Shown one piece after another: positions 24,632-37,047 of a DNA stretch of 64,000 bases. The DNA comes from Sporodiniella umbellata (lineage: Eukaryota; Mucoromycota; Mucoromycetes; Mucorales; Rhizopodaceae), in assembly GCA_025677835.1 (NCBI GenBank), contig JAIXMR010000068.1, positions 1 to 64,000 on the forward strand, read 5' to 3'. Position numbers and translations under genes: made by a program. A model generated the notes under the pieces. That model saw nothing but the letters and a program-made list of their open reading frames with translations, searched no databases and was not told the DNA's origin. The stretch's first letter is position 1. The number at the start of each line of letters is the position of its first letter.

Positions 24632-26317
24632 TTTAAACGAGAATGATTTCAAGACAAAGGTCTGGAGATGTTCGCTTCTGCTGCGTTTCCTGATCTGAAG
24701 GGGAAAAAGTTTTCTTTACACAAATAGAAAAAAAAAAAAAAAAAAAAAAAATTGGTGCACCTTTAAAAAACCAAAAATCGGCTATTAAAAACTATTATTA
24801 TCTGTATAGGTTCAGTAATCAAAGTGTGTGTAATCATACGCCACTTTCAACCGTCTATTTATTTAGAATAATAGAGCCCTGAAATACTGCCTAGAAATGG
24901 TATTGTTTTGGTTGTATTTCTGACCTTCTTTTTTTTTTTTTTGTTTTTTTTGTGCCTTTATTTGAAACATAGGCTTTCTTAGCTTAATTTTCACCGAAAA
25001 TCAGGACTGTTCGATAAAGTTTGGTTAGAGTAGGTCAACATCTACAGATGTTAAATGGTTGAATAATTTATAAACAATCATTGTAAACAAATGTATGTCT
25101 ATCTGAGCGCCAGCCATTGCAATGGATCAAATTGGAGGTATTTTAGCTAGTTTGGCTTTTTGCACTGTGTATGTAGCTACTTTGAACCCATAAAAAAGTA
25201 AACATTCAAACAGCCGTCAAAAAATTACACAGGTTTAGCCACAAGCAAGCTCTTAAACAAGTGAGATGTTTGTAATCTTTTTAGCGAAAGAAAAAGGCGA
25301 TGGATACATACTCTCATTGCCGAGTATTCCGCAGCCGATGATTATTTCTAGCTGTCCCAGTGACTGTACCCTTGGGAAAGACGAGTTTCTGGTAGATGAG
25401 TCGAAGGTAATCATTTCTTGATTATAAGAACTAGAACCCAGACCAATCTTCTATACAGATACCCAGAACAATTCAAATAAAAGTTGATTGTTATCTCTTT
25501 AAAGAAACTGCGAAATTCTCAAAGTACGACAAAAAAAAAAAATTATCAATCAGTCTGCTTGGCCATTCAAGTTTGTTCATAATTTGGACACTCTTTGATC
25601 CTACTAATTTATTTGTATGTTAAATAACAACACCCTTTTTCAAGCTGATCTTGCTATGGCGATGACAGTAGAGATAACAAAGTCAATGTTGCTGGTATTG
25701 TCACGACTATTATGTGAGCTCATTTAATGACATATTTTGTTAAGCTGAAATTGCCAACGATTCGTTTAACTTTTCAATACACAACTTGCAGAGCTTATTC
25801 TGGATTCTATCATTTATACCACAAAAACTTGCAAGCTATTTATTTTACTCAAGGGTAGTGGTTGTGCAGTCATCCGCTTCGATCCCATGTGTTATTTTCA
25901 TTCCCTTGTGCAACTATGTACAAACTTTGTTGTATGAGACCCCTTTGACAATGATGTCGGGTCCTATCGGGGGCGAAAAAAAAAAAAAATTGATCAGTAA
26001 CTATGAAGACGTTGTACAAGCTGTCTATAGCTAGATTGGTCGCACAAATAGAGCCTCTTTTGCTTTTTTTTTTTTTATATATATAAAACTTTCAACACGG
26101 TGAACCACTTTGTTAACAGCAAAATGCTTTTGTTTTGTGTTTTTTCCTTCATAGTCTTTGATGTTGCTTTAGTATTTCTCTACAATGGGGCATAAATAAA
26201 TATTATGTAGCTTGAAAAATCACACTAAAGTTATCGGTGCCAAAAAAAAAATAGAGGGGTGTCTATTTTTAAATCCTAGTATCGAATGGAGTATATATAT
26301 ATTATTTATTTGATTAT
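24632..26317. other. Intergenic between PAK and tricalbin, one weak gene candidate
   Basis: About 1.7 kb with A21-type and T14 tracts (24729-24750, 24931-24942). It holds the PAK promoter region and a candidate three-exon small gene (25122-25623) listed separately. Otherwise I see nothing. Confidence 0.45.
25122..25623 (+). CDS. Candidate small three-exon gene, unknown
   Basis: Possible exons 25122-25137, 25285-25406 and 25459-25623 would encode 100 aa. Splice signals are good (GTATTT...TTTTTAG; GTAATC...ATACAG) and the phases match. The middle exon reads GYILSLPSIPQPMIISSCPS and DEFLVDESK; the last reads IPRTIQIKVDCYLFKETAKF. No domain is recognised and the last exon contains an A12 run coding for lysines. 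The coding look of the central exon and the matching phases are the only support. It may be a relic or part of a longer gene. Confidence 0.3.
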
Positions 26318-29300
26318 TTAATTAACAATTTCTGCTTGAATGTGAACTTCGCCTGTGCCAGAGGGGGAAAGAGGAACCCAGCCATCAAATGATTTACCCT
26401 CGCTCATGTATTCAGCCACATTGAACGACACTTCGCCAATATCTGTATCTGCCAGTTTGTTGTGATCTCTGACTACAATATCAAGTGCAGCGACTCCAAA
26501 CACTTTTGTTGTAAAAGTCTCATTCCTAAATCCCAATTAGTTTACTTTTCTCAAAAAAAAAAAAAGGGGGGGGGAAACTCACCACTCTGGTTGACAGTTC
26601 TTTTTGATATATTTGGTTTTGTAAAGTGTGTGTCTGCCTTGACGAACTCGACAATAAGGATCGCTTGTTTTATCACGGTTCATGCCTTTCAATCCTCTAG
26701 CGCCCACCAAAGTTATTTTGACATTAATGTTTTCTACACTACAGTTTAAGTATTTTTTTTTTTTTTTTTTTTTTTTTTTGGATAATATTTACTTCCTTCA
26801 AAAACTGATCTACGGCCTGAAGTGGACTCAGAGGAAGCGAGAGATCCAACGGTACTCTGGGGACCTGTCTGTTGTGCTTCAGCAGCAACCAATTTGGATG
26901 GATCGGTAGCGGACTGAGGGGAGATGGGGGAGGTTACACTGACCTCAGAATCTTTCTTACTGTGGCCGCCGCCACCACCGATTTTACCAAAACCTCTGCC
27001 GATCGCGCCAATACCGCCGTTGATAGCGCCACCGACCATTTTTGTACCACCGCCTACCACACCACCTACGATCTTGCCGCCACCGGTGATTACCTTGCCT
27101 CCTGCACCCACGCCAAGACCGACCATATCGCCAGCAAGTCCTGTACCGGAGCTGATGATACGTGTAGTGGATCCAAGAAGTGAGGTACCTTCGCGTTTAC
27201 GGGACAATAGCTGGGGCTCCCATTTCAGCTTGAGATGGAGTTTTCCTTCAGTCAAGGGTACTTCTACTTGTTGCATAGAGAAAGAGGCCAAGTCAGCGAT
27301 AGGAATCGAGCCTTCTCCAATCAGCGTGTCAGAACCAATCTGATCCCAATCAAAGACACGGACAGCCACATTGGCATTGGTACGACGCATGATAGGTACC
27401 GTAAAGACTTCGTTCTTGAAAACAGGATTCAACTGTTTTTTGTATGTCTCTGTTTTGTAAACCTTTTCACCGTTCAGGCTGAATAAAGCGTAAGGGTCGC
27501 TTGTACCTGATTTATCAGCAGCCTTCAAATTGGAAGCAGAAACCACGGTGACTGTCAGGTTGCCTTGGTTTTCTAAGCTTTCGCTCTTGTCCAGCTTGAA
27601 TTGAACGACAGGTACAAACTTGAAAGCCAAACGAATCGTTGCATTCCCAGCACAACCCAACAGCTTAAAGTCTTGGACGTATTCATCCTTTTCACTCTTT
27701 TGAATCTGGCTTACAATGTCACGTACGGTGTTTGTCCAGAAACCAATACGCTCCTCAGGTCGATCCTCCGGCTTACGAACGCTGACAATCAATCGAGAGA
27801 ATTCCATTTCTTTGACAAAAGCGTCGCCCGACTCGTTAAAGTGAATCTGCGTTCCTTTTTGTACACTGGTAGTGAATTGAGCATCGTTCGTGTCCAGCAA
27901 AATTTCGGCTACCGCCTTGGTCTTTTGAGGCAAGTCGACATGATGTACAGTGACAGAGAGTACACCGGATTCGTAAGAGAGAAGGTCAATCGTGTGATTG
28001 GCTGTAGTGCGAATAGGTTCTCCATGAAGGTCTTTTTCAGGCTGAGAGGGTGCTTCAACAGCTTTTTCATTGTCGTTCTCGTTGTCAACTAGCTTGGGTA
28101 GATTGTCTGTAGCTTCTTTTGCGACAGGGTCGTCGGCTTGTTTGGCTAAAGCTAAAGTGGGGAAGAAAGAGGCTTCATAACTCAACTGGCCACGACCTGT
28201 CTTTCTTTCATGACTGATCAGGTCAACGGTTTTTCTGATAGGGGCCAGTGCCTCATAGATGCTCTGTTGACCCTCGCTTTTCTTTTCTGTGACAAGGTCT
28301 TTCAGCAAGAGTTCGTGCATCCCCAAGAACTTGTCCTTTTGAATATCGTTCCAGTCCATCACTTCCAACACAAGATCTTCACGTAATGAATGAACCGGCA
28401 CGTAAAGTGCTGTATCCCATATGGGGTCCAAGTTATCCAAGATGGGTTCTGTTTGAGCGCGTGTTTGCAGTCCGGACATGATACGAACATAAGGATCTGA
28501 TTTACCACCTGTCAAGGCCTCTACGTTCTTCAGACCCTTGGCATGGTTCAATTTGACGCGGACAACGCCCACAGGGAATTCTGTGATCCATTTAGTACTC
28601 TAAAAAAAAAACATCCTGCTAAAACTACTTACGATAGCTTCCACGGTGAAGGGCGGCTGAAAATCCAGTAAGAGGCACAGGTTTCCAGTTCATATCCAAG
28701 TGGATCTTTCCAGCACCGTCCTTGAGATTCCACCAATCGTTTTTTTCGTTCACCAGTTGGTTTTCCATCTCGATCAAGCTCGACGTCCATCGGCCCATGA
28801 TACTATCGTCTCCAAAGTCAATACTGTTTTTGACAATCACTTCAAAATTCGTGTGGGTCTTGTCTTCAACAAAGACTTCAATAAACTTATTCCAGCGAGG
28901 GTTGCTGCTACGTTTAAAGGTGGTTGTACGAAGCTTTTCTTTTCCATTGACCTTGACAATGGCATAGGCGTTGACGTTGGTGGTGCTGGAGCCAATCACA
29001 GGAATAGCCCCTACCACAGGAAGACCACCAACAATAGGAAGCCCGCCCTTCTTTTGTTTTACTGCCCCACCCAATTCTTTACAATCGTTGACATAGAAAC
29101 GTACAATACCGCTGTCTGATTTACAAAAAAAAAAAAAAAATAGAAAGGGCAAACATAATGTAGGTTAACTATTTTGTTCAAACAACACGTTTTTTTTTTT
29201 TTTTTAGGAGCCTTACTTGATTCAGCGGCAGGAACGATCGATCCATCCTCTTTCTTTTCGGGCTTGGCAGCGGGGAAATAAGCAACGTCTGCTTTGATTT

Positions 29301-31091
29301 CGCCTACAGGCTTACCACTACGAAGTACAACGAGGTTCAGTCCTTCAATAGCGTTTTGGTTTTCTTGTATGTCTTTGAGATCCAAGTTGGCTACACCAAG
29401 ATCGCTATCCCCTCTTCCAGTATTACGATCCCAGACGTGAAAGCAAAGGATACCGTTCAGGTTGTTGATTAATAAAAAGTGAGTTTCGTTCCATTTGGGA
29501 TTACTGCTATTTTCTTTCGCCGAGCTACGTGCCAGCTCGGTGTTGTTTACATTGTCGACGTGGAAAGTAATGTAAGGATCCAAAGAGCCAAACAGATCGT
29601 GCGGCTTCAGGCCTTGAGCAGAGTGCAATGTGACAGCCAGGACGCCCTGAGCTGATTCCAGGTCAGCCCCGCCACCTGCCATCATGGCTGCTACATCCAA
29701 GGTAAACACATTCGGTGCATACATCATCGGGCCCAGGTTGGAATGGACTTGGTCTTGAATAAAGGTTTGTAAGCCTGGGATCTAGACATAGAAGAGTTTA
29801 GGCCAAGCAAAAGAAGGTAAAGCTTACGTTATTGATATCGAACCCAAAGGTTTCTCCACCCACAGGCTTCAGTACATAATCAAAATGAGGTTTTTCCAAG
29901 AAAGAGACCTCAGCTGTCTTGACATGAGGCATTTCATTAAACAACTTGAGTTTGATTCGCATATGACCACTGAAGGCCACATTTTCGAGCAAGACAGGCA
30001 TACCGGCACCTAGCATACCCTTGCCTACACGAATAGTCAAGACAATTTTTGGATTGATCTTGGACTGTGTTTCGCGTTCGGTCATATCCAGAGTGTCGTT
30101 GGGAATAAAAGAAAATTTCCAGTCCATACACTTTGATAGAGTGTCAGTGGGAAATGATAGAAAAAGAACTTACGATGGTATCAGGAGCAGATCCGGTCAG
30201 TACTTTAACACTGTCTACACGCGGTGCTTTGGTACCCAAAGTAAAGGTGCTCATACGAATCGAGTCGAGGAAAGAAGGTGTGTTTTCGCTAAGCACAGCG
30301 TCTACTTGACCGATGATTTGAGCGGATAGGGAAGGTTCAAAAATGAGCCAGAAACGATCCAAGAAGTGGTTCATCCAATGCACGGTTTCTGTATCGGTTT
30401 CCATACGATTGAGACTGACTTGACGTTGAATATCATCTCGAGCGTTTCTTCGTGTACGCTTGATAGAGGTTCGATAATAGGTGGCTAAAAGAAAAGTTGG
30501 GTGAGATACAAAGAGCGGTAGGAGTACAGACTTACCAAAAAAGGCGCCCACAATAAAGCAAGACATCAGTCCGAACCTTAATTGGATCAGAAACCAAGTA
30601 AAGAAGATGCAGACGAAAACAACCGCACAGTTGTGATACCACTCACCATAGTATTTTTCGTTGATAAACTGAGAAATGAGATCATTCATTTCATCCCCGT
30701 TGGTAGCACGAGCGCCACGGTAGAGTTCTTGAATCTGTTCAGCCGTATGCGTCTTGACGAGATGAGACATGGCTTCTTCGTCACCAGGGTTGGGCAAAGA
30801 AGAAAGCCCAGTCCAGCCAACACGATACCAGTCTGGCAGTTTATTCAAAGGCTCGTGCACAAAGGCGCCAGGCAGAGGTTCTTTTTTAAGGGCGTCGATG
30901 AGCGTATTCTGAGGTGCCTGTTCTAAAGCCTGCTGTTTCTTCTCTTCCGCAGACATGTCGGGATCAAACACATGCACTTTGGCTCCTTCCTCCTTTATCG
31001 CCTCATTTACCGTCTTATGCAATTGGCTCGATTCATCCTTTATCACCTCTTTAGAACTCATAGGTTTTCCTTCAGGAATAGGGCTATCCAT
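26318..31091 (-). CDS. Tricalbin-like SMP/C2-domain ER-plasma membrane tether
   Basis: Eight exons (31091-30536, 30484-30174, 30130-29828, 29781-29217, 29115-28633, 28580-26793, 26733-26583, 26525-26318) encode 1454 aa. An N-terminal hydrophobic hairpin lies at about residues 154-190. An SMP lipid-transfer domain follows (VHWMNHFLDRFWLIFEPSLS ... IPGLQTFIQDQV). Several C2 domains come next, with Ca2+-binding-type motifs such as GLKPHDLFGSLDPYITF, LKNVEALTGGKSDPYVRI and LKAADKSGTSDPYALF. A glycine-rich linker lies near 27000-27110. The last C2 domain is split over the final two introns. The order matches yeast Tcb1-3 and extended synaptotagmins, which hold ER to plasma membrane and move lipids. 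Intron 28581-28632 uses a TACTAA branch site and CACAG acceptor. The start was taken at 31091 because upstream codons are poly-Phe. Confidence 0.92.
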
Positions 31092-34023
31092 CCTGATGAT
31101 TGATTGTATTTTTCGCGGCTGTTGTTTTTTTTTTTTTTCTCTTTTGGGATCCAAGCTTAACAAATAAAGGAGCAAGAAAATCAGAAAAAGAAATAACCAA
31201 AAAAAAAAAAAAAAAAAAAAGAAAAAGAAAAATAATAAAAGGAAAAGCCCAGGCAAAAGTTTTGATTTTATAAGTCAGCATGGTTGCTTTCCAAAAAAAA
31301 AAAAAGTAAAGGTGAAAGATTACACATACACACACATACACTGAGAAGATACGTGACCTCTGATGAATATTTGACATAATTTTGAATATAACACTGATTA
31401 TACAAACAACACGTACTTTTAATACAACATTGATTATACAAACATACTTTGATAAAAAACTATACCCAATGTTTCCTATAAAAACAAACCAGCAACCACG
31501 GACGATTTGTGATGCACGCCTAGATATGCAGGTGTGTATGATCACCAAATAAACAGAGCAACGCCTTAACACGCGCAGAATCAAAAACAGACTTCTTGGT
31601 TGAATATATTGCTTTTCTTTATTCTATTTTTTTTTTTGTAAAACGACTTTTTATTCAAAACAGTGGGCTGTCCTTTGGTTTTCGTCATTGGTGACTAGAA
31701 AGTACTCCAGACGGAATACCAAAAATTTTTTTTTTTTTAAAAAAGTAGCTGCACTTGATATGCTCTAGTGTGGGTATGACAGCATTTTTTTTATTTTAGT
31801 AAAAGCAAGTGAAACGAACTCTTAAAAAAAAAACTCAATGCAGGTAAAGAAAGAGACAGAGCAAACAAGAGAGATGGCTTTGGTATATTCCAAATTGAGT
31901 ATAGTTTTTATTCATCCGTTTGACTGCTTTTCAACAAAAACATGGCGAATAACATAAGCGGCTTTACTTTGGCTTGAAATTAAAATCGTAATGTTTGATG
32001 AGATCTCTCCGTTTTTTATTTGATGAAAATACTAAATTTAATACGATTTCCATAGAATCAAGGGGGGCGGGAAACACATTGTATTGTTGGGAGCTACCAG
32101 ACACTCGTTTTATCTACCTCCCCTTAACTCTCTTTCTGTTGAAAAGGCACAATTGCCTAACAAATGTGCATTGAAATACAAGTGTAATTCCATCACTTGA
32201 CACGTAGTTGTACAACCGGGATAATCTTAAAAAAAGGAGACAGGCTGTGTTTGTATACTGCTCTGTTCACGTGATTCCAGCTGAATTCCTTATTTCAATA
32301 GTAACTCATAGCTCCTGGGTGTTTTGCCAAAAAAAAAAAAAAAAAAAAAAAACCTTTGCCAGAGTCTCCTAATGGTAAGCCAAAGCGAGATTAGCCATGT
32401 TGCACTCGTATCTCGGTTGTAGGTTGTTTCAGGAAAGTTACTTGTGCAAGATAAAGATCCACAGGTGCCTACTTTTATTCCAGAGTCGATGATTGGCAAG
32501 GAGACACCCAGGCTCAGAATCAGACTCGTTTCAATAGCCTAGCGTATATACCATCGAATAGAGTGAGTCTACGATAGAGAGCTTAAAGTAGGCAAGTACA
32601 GCTATCCTCTGCTGCAGACCGAAGGCTCTATGTTCTACAACAGTAAAGCAAATCAAGAACAAACACCTGTTATTTTTACTTACAACAATCCATATCTAAC
32701 AGCTATTCATAAACATACTTTGTATCTTACATTGTTTCTCTTTTGAGTGCCTTGTTGTCGAGAAGCTGGGCAACCTAATAACCCCTCGAAAATCAACGCA
32801 GATTGTATGCAACAACTTCTTTTATGTTTTTGTTCGATCTGTTGTCTTTTTCGAAATCTAGTAGTCAGTCTTGAAACTGTGGCTAACAACGGTCTCGTAT
32901 TACTACCGGCATAGTTTTCAAACAGTCTGAGAAAGACTGTACCTTTTTCTTTTAAGGCTAGATTTGAACAAAGCGACTAATGTGTTGGTTTATAGAGCCG
33001 TGCGCTATACATGACTAGGAATGGTGTGTTACCTAGCTCTTGGTTCCTGAAAAAAAAAAAAAAAAAAAAAAGATAAGCTTAAAAAAACAAACAGAACCCA
33101 ACCAAACAACGGCCTCTAATACTTGGGTTTGATCGGTCAAATGTGTGTTTTTGGGAAAAACTGTACAATCCGAAGAACTTTTGCTACGATAAAAGAAAGA
33201 CTCCTCAAGAAAGCTCGAGCCATGAGAATAAACTAAAAGTTTTTTAATTTGACATCTTTCAAAGTTCCCCCCCTCCTTCACATAAAGGAGATTGTAAACA
33301 CCCCCCCATTTTAAAGCTGTCTAAAAAAAACAATCTGCAGGACAGCTAGGTGTAATCACTGATACATCTTGATTCAGTGTCCAATACAGTCTTTCTAAAA
33401 TAAGCAATATGGCGCATACAGGCAGCAGGTATAAAGCATTTTCTCTTCAGTCATCTCTTTACCCTACATGGACTCTACATCCATTTTTTATGCTTGAGAA
33501 TTGTTCTTGCTTACGCTGGATGACTAGAATGCTTTTGAAAAAGTGTTTTTGTTGACCAATTTTAGTTTGGATGATACAAACAAACCATCAGTATGTAAAC
33601 AAGCTACTTTTTTTTTGGGGGGAGGAGCGAAGTTGCTTTAAAAACAAAAAAAAACCTTTCTAAAACCTTGAATTTTCAATGCAAATCACTGCAAGTAAGA
33701 TTGAATATACTTAAAAGGGTATGTACGTATTACATAATGTTTTTTTGATCAAACTCTCATTTCATTCTGTTTCTTTAAAAAAAATGAACAGAGTCTATGA
33801 GCCATTCAAAACGGCTTTGGTTCTATTGAACTATTACAATTTACTATTCTATTTGCTTACCTTTTCAGTAGAATTCGAAAGGGGTCTTTAGAAATAATCA
33901 CGTGACGTTGGTCTATATAATCTATTCCACTATCTTTTTTTTTTTTTTTGGTTTTTTTTTTACTTTTGACCTATTTTTATTTGGAAAAAGTAGCAATAGA
34001 AACGATTATTTGTATTCAATAAA
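31092..34023. other. Long intergenic region, homopolymer-rich
   Basis: About 2.9 kb between the divergent tricalbin and acyl-CoA oxidase genes. It contains A20-25 tracts (31199-31220, 32330-32352, 33050-33071) and T14 before the oxidase. Short protein-like fragments occur on the minus strand near 32350-32499 but no gene can be built. Promoters of both flanking genes should lie at its ends. Confidence 0.45.
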
Positions 34024-34406
34024 ATGACAGGCATCCCACTTTCAGAATCCAAAGACAAAAATGCCAAAGCTGCTCTCAAGCGACTGATACAACTTCAGCA
34101 ACAATTAAATATCTCGGATTCACCCATGTCACTTCAGGCACCCAAAGATATTCAAAGAGAACGCAAACAGACTGAATTTGATATCAAAGCCTTAGCTTAC
34201 GTTTATTGTGGAGGCCGGAAGGTGTATGAGAACAGAGTAGGATAGTTTGAACAATCGCTGTAAGCTTGTACTTAGTTTACGATATATATATATATATATA
34301 TATAGATGAAAGCGTTTGACTTGATCAAAAACGATCCTCAGTTGGTAGTACAGCCTCCACGTAATTTTTTGGAGCTTTCAAGAGAGGATTTACGAATCTT
34401 GTAAAC

Positions 34407-34439
<33 letters not shown>

Positions 34440-36482
34440 AATAAGCTTATACACAGGCTTGTATCGTTTCTAACCTACTTTCTCCCCCTCATTTTTTTTT
34501 TTTTTAAAAAAATAGTACTATGGGGCAAATTGAACGCTATGTTCAACTCCACGAGACTGTTCAAGACCGTGACTTTTTTAAAGAGGTTTTTCATGCCTTG
34601 TGTTCCTATTCCGACAGTTTCTCGATGCGATTCTGTGTACACGAATATCTTTTCCGTAACGTACTTCAGATGCTGGCAAATGAAGAGCAGCAAAAGAAGT
34701 ACCTTGACGATGTAGAAAACTATAGAATCTTGGGCTGTTTTGCTATGGTATGTTCTTTTATATAAACCAAAGCTTGCCTTTGACTGGTTTGATTCCAAAG
34801 ACGGAGTTAGGACATAGCTCGGCTTTAAGAGAACTTGAGACGACAGCCACATTTGATGTCGCTACGGATGAATTTGTCATCAACTCACCTTCTGTCACGT
34901 CTACCAAGTGGTGGATAGGAATGGCAGGTCAGACAGCAACTCATACGATGGTGATTGCTCAGACGATAATCCATGGGAAGAATGTCGGATTAAATTGGTT
35001 TGTGGTCCAACTCCGAGACAAGTATACTGGCCAGCTGGAGAAGAACATTATGGCAGGCGATATTGGAGGTAAAGTAGGCCGTGCAGGGTTGGATAATGGC
35101 TGGATTCAATTCCGAGAAAAACGTGTGCCTCGATCTGCCATGTTGGCTCGTTGGGTTGACCTGGATGCCCAAGGTAACTTTACACCGGCTCCTTCTCCAG
35201 CAGTGATGTATGCCACTCTGATCCCAGAACGCCTCTCCTTGATTGGCGGGGTCCATACTTTAGCTTCTCAAGCATTGACGATTGCTACTCGCTATGGCGT
35301 CGTTCGCCGCCAGGGTGACAGAAATCAACAGATCATGGATTATCAATCCCATTATGCCAAAATGGTACCTGGTATTGCCTTTATTCACCTCTCTCAAACT
35401 TCCTTGTCGGTCCTAAATGAACAGTTGGCTTACGTGACTTGTCAGGAAAACATGGCACCGATGGATTATATACAACATATGGCCTACATGCACGCGATCT
35501 CTGCTGGCTTCAAAGCGTTCACTAGCTGGTACGGTACCGAATTACTAGAGACCTGTCGTAAAGGTTGTGGCGGTCATGCTTACTCTGCTTACAATGCACT
35601 TGGTCAAATATCCAATGACTGGGGTGTTCTCACCACCGGTGGAGGTGATAACGTCGTGCTCTTACAGCAAACCGCACGCTATCTTATCAGTATACTAAAG
35701 AAGAAACTCGCTCAAGATACCATGCCCGAACTACAGTTCAAGAACTCAATCGAATATCTTCAACACGCCAAAATATATCTCCAGCAGAACTCATGGCCTA
35801 TCAACGATATATCTGACGGTCTTAAGGATTTCACGTTGCTCTCTCATGCTATGCATACCATTTTGGTGAAAAGGGTACCAAAAAAAAAAAAAATAGTGTA
35901 AATGAATAACAACGATACTTAATTTTTTGTTGATAAAAGTTGTTTTCGATCCTGTCAAGTCTTGAACAAAGCAGCTTTGAAGATCTTTTGTTGGAATGTG
36001 TCCGTGTAGCTGAACTTCACTGTGCTGCTTATATATTTACTATCTGTTCAGATAAATTCAGCCAGAAGAAAGAGGAGTCTGATGTACAACCGATCATGCG
36101 TAAATTGACAGGCTTATGGGGTCTTCATGTTCTTTCAACCTACAGTGACCAAGGTTTTAAAGAAGGCTATCTTCAGCCTCAACAAATCAAAGAAATCGAA
36201 CACACCTATCTTCAAACCTGTAAATCACTTCGATCTCAAGTCATCGGTTTGACAGATGCTTTTGGTTTCCCTGACTTTATCTTGAAAGCCCCCATTGCTC
36301 GGTACGATGGCAATATCTATCAAGGTAAAAAAAAAAAAAAAAAAAAAAAAAATTGTTGCTTACTTTATCAATTCGTAGCCTACTTTGATACTGTTCTTAC
36401 AGCACCTCAAAGTACAGGCATCCCAGCCTATCACGAACAATATATCAAGCCCATTACGGGCAGAGAGAGAGCCCCAAATTAA
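34024..36482 (+). CDS. POX1: Acyl-CoA oxidase (peroxisomal beta-oxidation)
   Basis: Six exons (34024-34236, 34306-34400, 34516-34747, 34801-35874, 35940-36324, 36379-36482) encode 700 aa, the usual family length. It would oxidise acyl-CoA to trans-2-enoyl-CoA with FAD and release H2O2. TELGHSSALRELETTATFD matches the FAD-binding signature, and CRKGCGGHAYSAYNALG with GDNVVLLQQTARYL matches the C-terminal oxidase signature. The usual catalytic glutamate before GDN (EGDN) is glycine here (GGGDN). The end, RERAPN, is not an SKL-type targeting signal; yeast Pox1 also lacks one. Intron 1 holds an AT repeat and intron 2 an A-run of about 30. The end of exon 4 is ambiguous: a donor nine bases earlier (GTGAAA) also keeps the frame. 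The gene faces sulfiredoxin tail-to-tail, 98 bp apart. Confidence 0.92.
34282..34304. repeat. AT microsatellite in acyl-CoA oxidase intron 1
   Basis: An uninterrupted AT dinucleotide run of 23 bases ends directly at the intron's AG acceptor, so repeat length sets the branch-to-acceptor distance. Confidence 0.9.
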
Positions 36483-36580
36483 AGAACAAATAACAATAAA
36501 AAAAGAGAACGGGGGAAGGGAAGGTTTTATTGGTTTACTATTTATATACACATACATTTAGAAGGATGTCTTTGGTTTGT

Positions 36581-37047
36581 CTAATTAAAAGGGGAGGAGG
36601 AGCCTAGATAGGTATTGATCACACTGACAGGCGTTTCAATCAATTTGGCACGAATTGTTTCTTGGTCTGTTTCTTTACTCGCTGCCCATCGATGGCATCC
36701 ACCAAAAGCAAAGTAGTACTCATTTCCTTGATGCTTGACATGATGTACATCCTATTCTCCCCCCCCATAAAAAAAAAAGTAAGTCTGGGCTTTTCACACA
36801 CACACACATGCTTATCTTACAATAGGTGTTAATTCATGAACTCTTGAAGGGTCAGCCAACACGGTTTTCATGTTTTCTACTTTTTCTCTATCAAGTTGAG
36901 AAGGAATAGGTCTGTTGATAACTGTCATTGGTACATCATGTATCTTGTCAGCAGGATTTAGTACATTTCTTAATACACGGCTTTTCTGTATCTTACTGCT
37001 TCAATTGAACCACCATGAATAGAAAAATTATCGACTGCGCTTGTCAT
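36581..37047 (-). CDS. SRX1: Sulfiredoxin
   Basis: Three exons on the minus strand (37047-36997, 36943-36821, 36751-36581) encode 114 aa, the normal size. The signature FGGCHRWAA carries the catalytic cysteine; EIHDVP-type start (SIEAIHDVPMTVINRPIP) and the ending INTYLGSSSPFN also match. The enzyme reduces cysteine sulfinic acid in over-oxidised 2-Cys peroxiredoxins using ATP, restoring peroxidase activity. Introns are 53 nt (36944-36996, with a TACTAA-like branch site) and 69 nt (36752-36820). Without the first intron the frame seems broken, which would lead an automatic pass to miss the gene. It lies tail-to-tail with acyl-CoA oxidase, an H2O2 producer. An AT repeat lies just upstream of the start. 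Confidence 0.9.

Noticed and set aside
30144..31256. Upstream Met at 31256 for tricalbin with a poly-Phe leader
   Set aside because: The extra 55 residues derive from homopolymer tracts; the ATG at 31091 gives a normal N-terminus.
32290..32499. Minus-strand fragment with a Cys-rich and NRD-like pattern recalling TnpB/Fanzor C-termini
   Set aside because: Only about 50 residues, no RuvC motifs or flanking frame, interrupted at once; too little to call.
36944..36996. Apparent frameshift in sulfiredoxin
   Set aside because: A 53-nt GTAAGA...ACAAG intron with a TACTAA-like branch site removes it and gives the standard IEAIHDVPM start.
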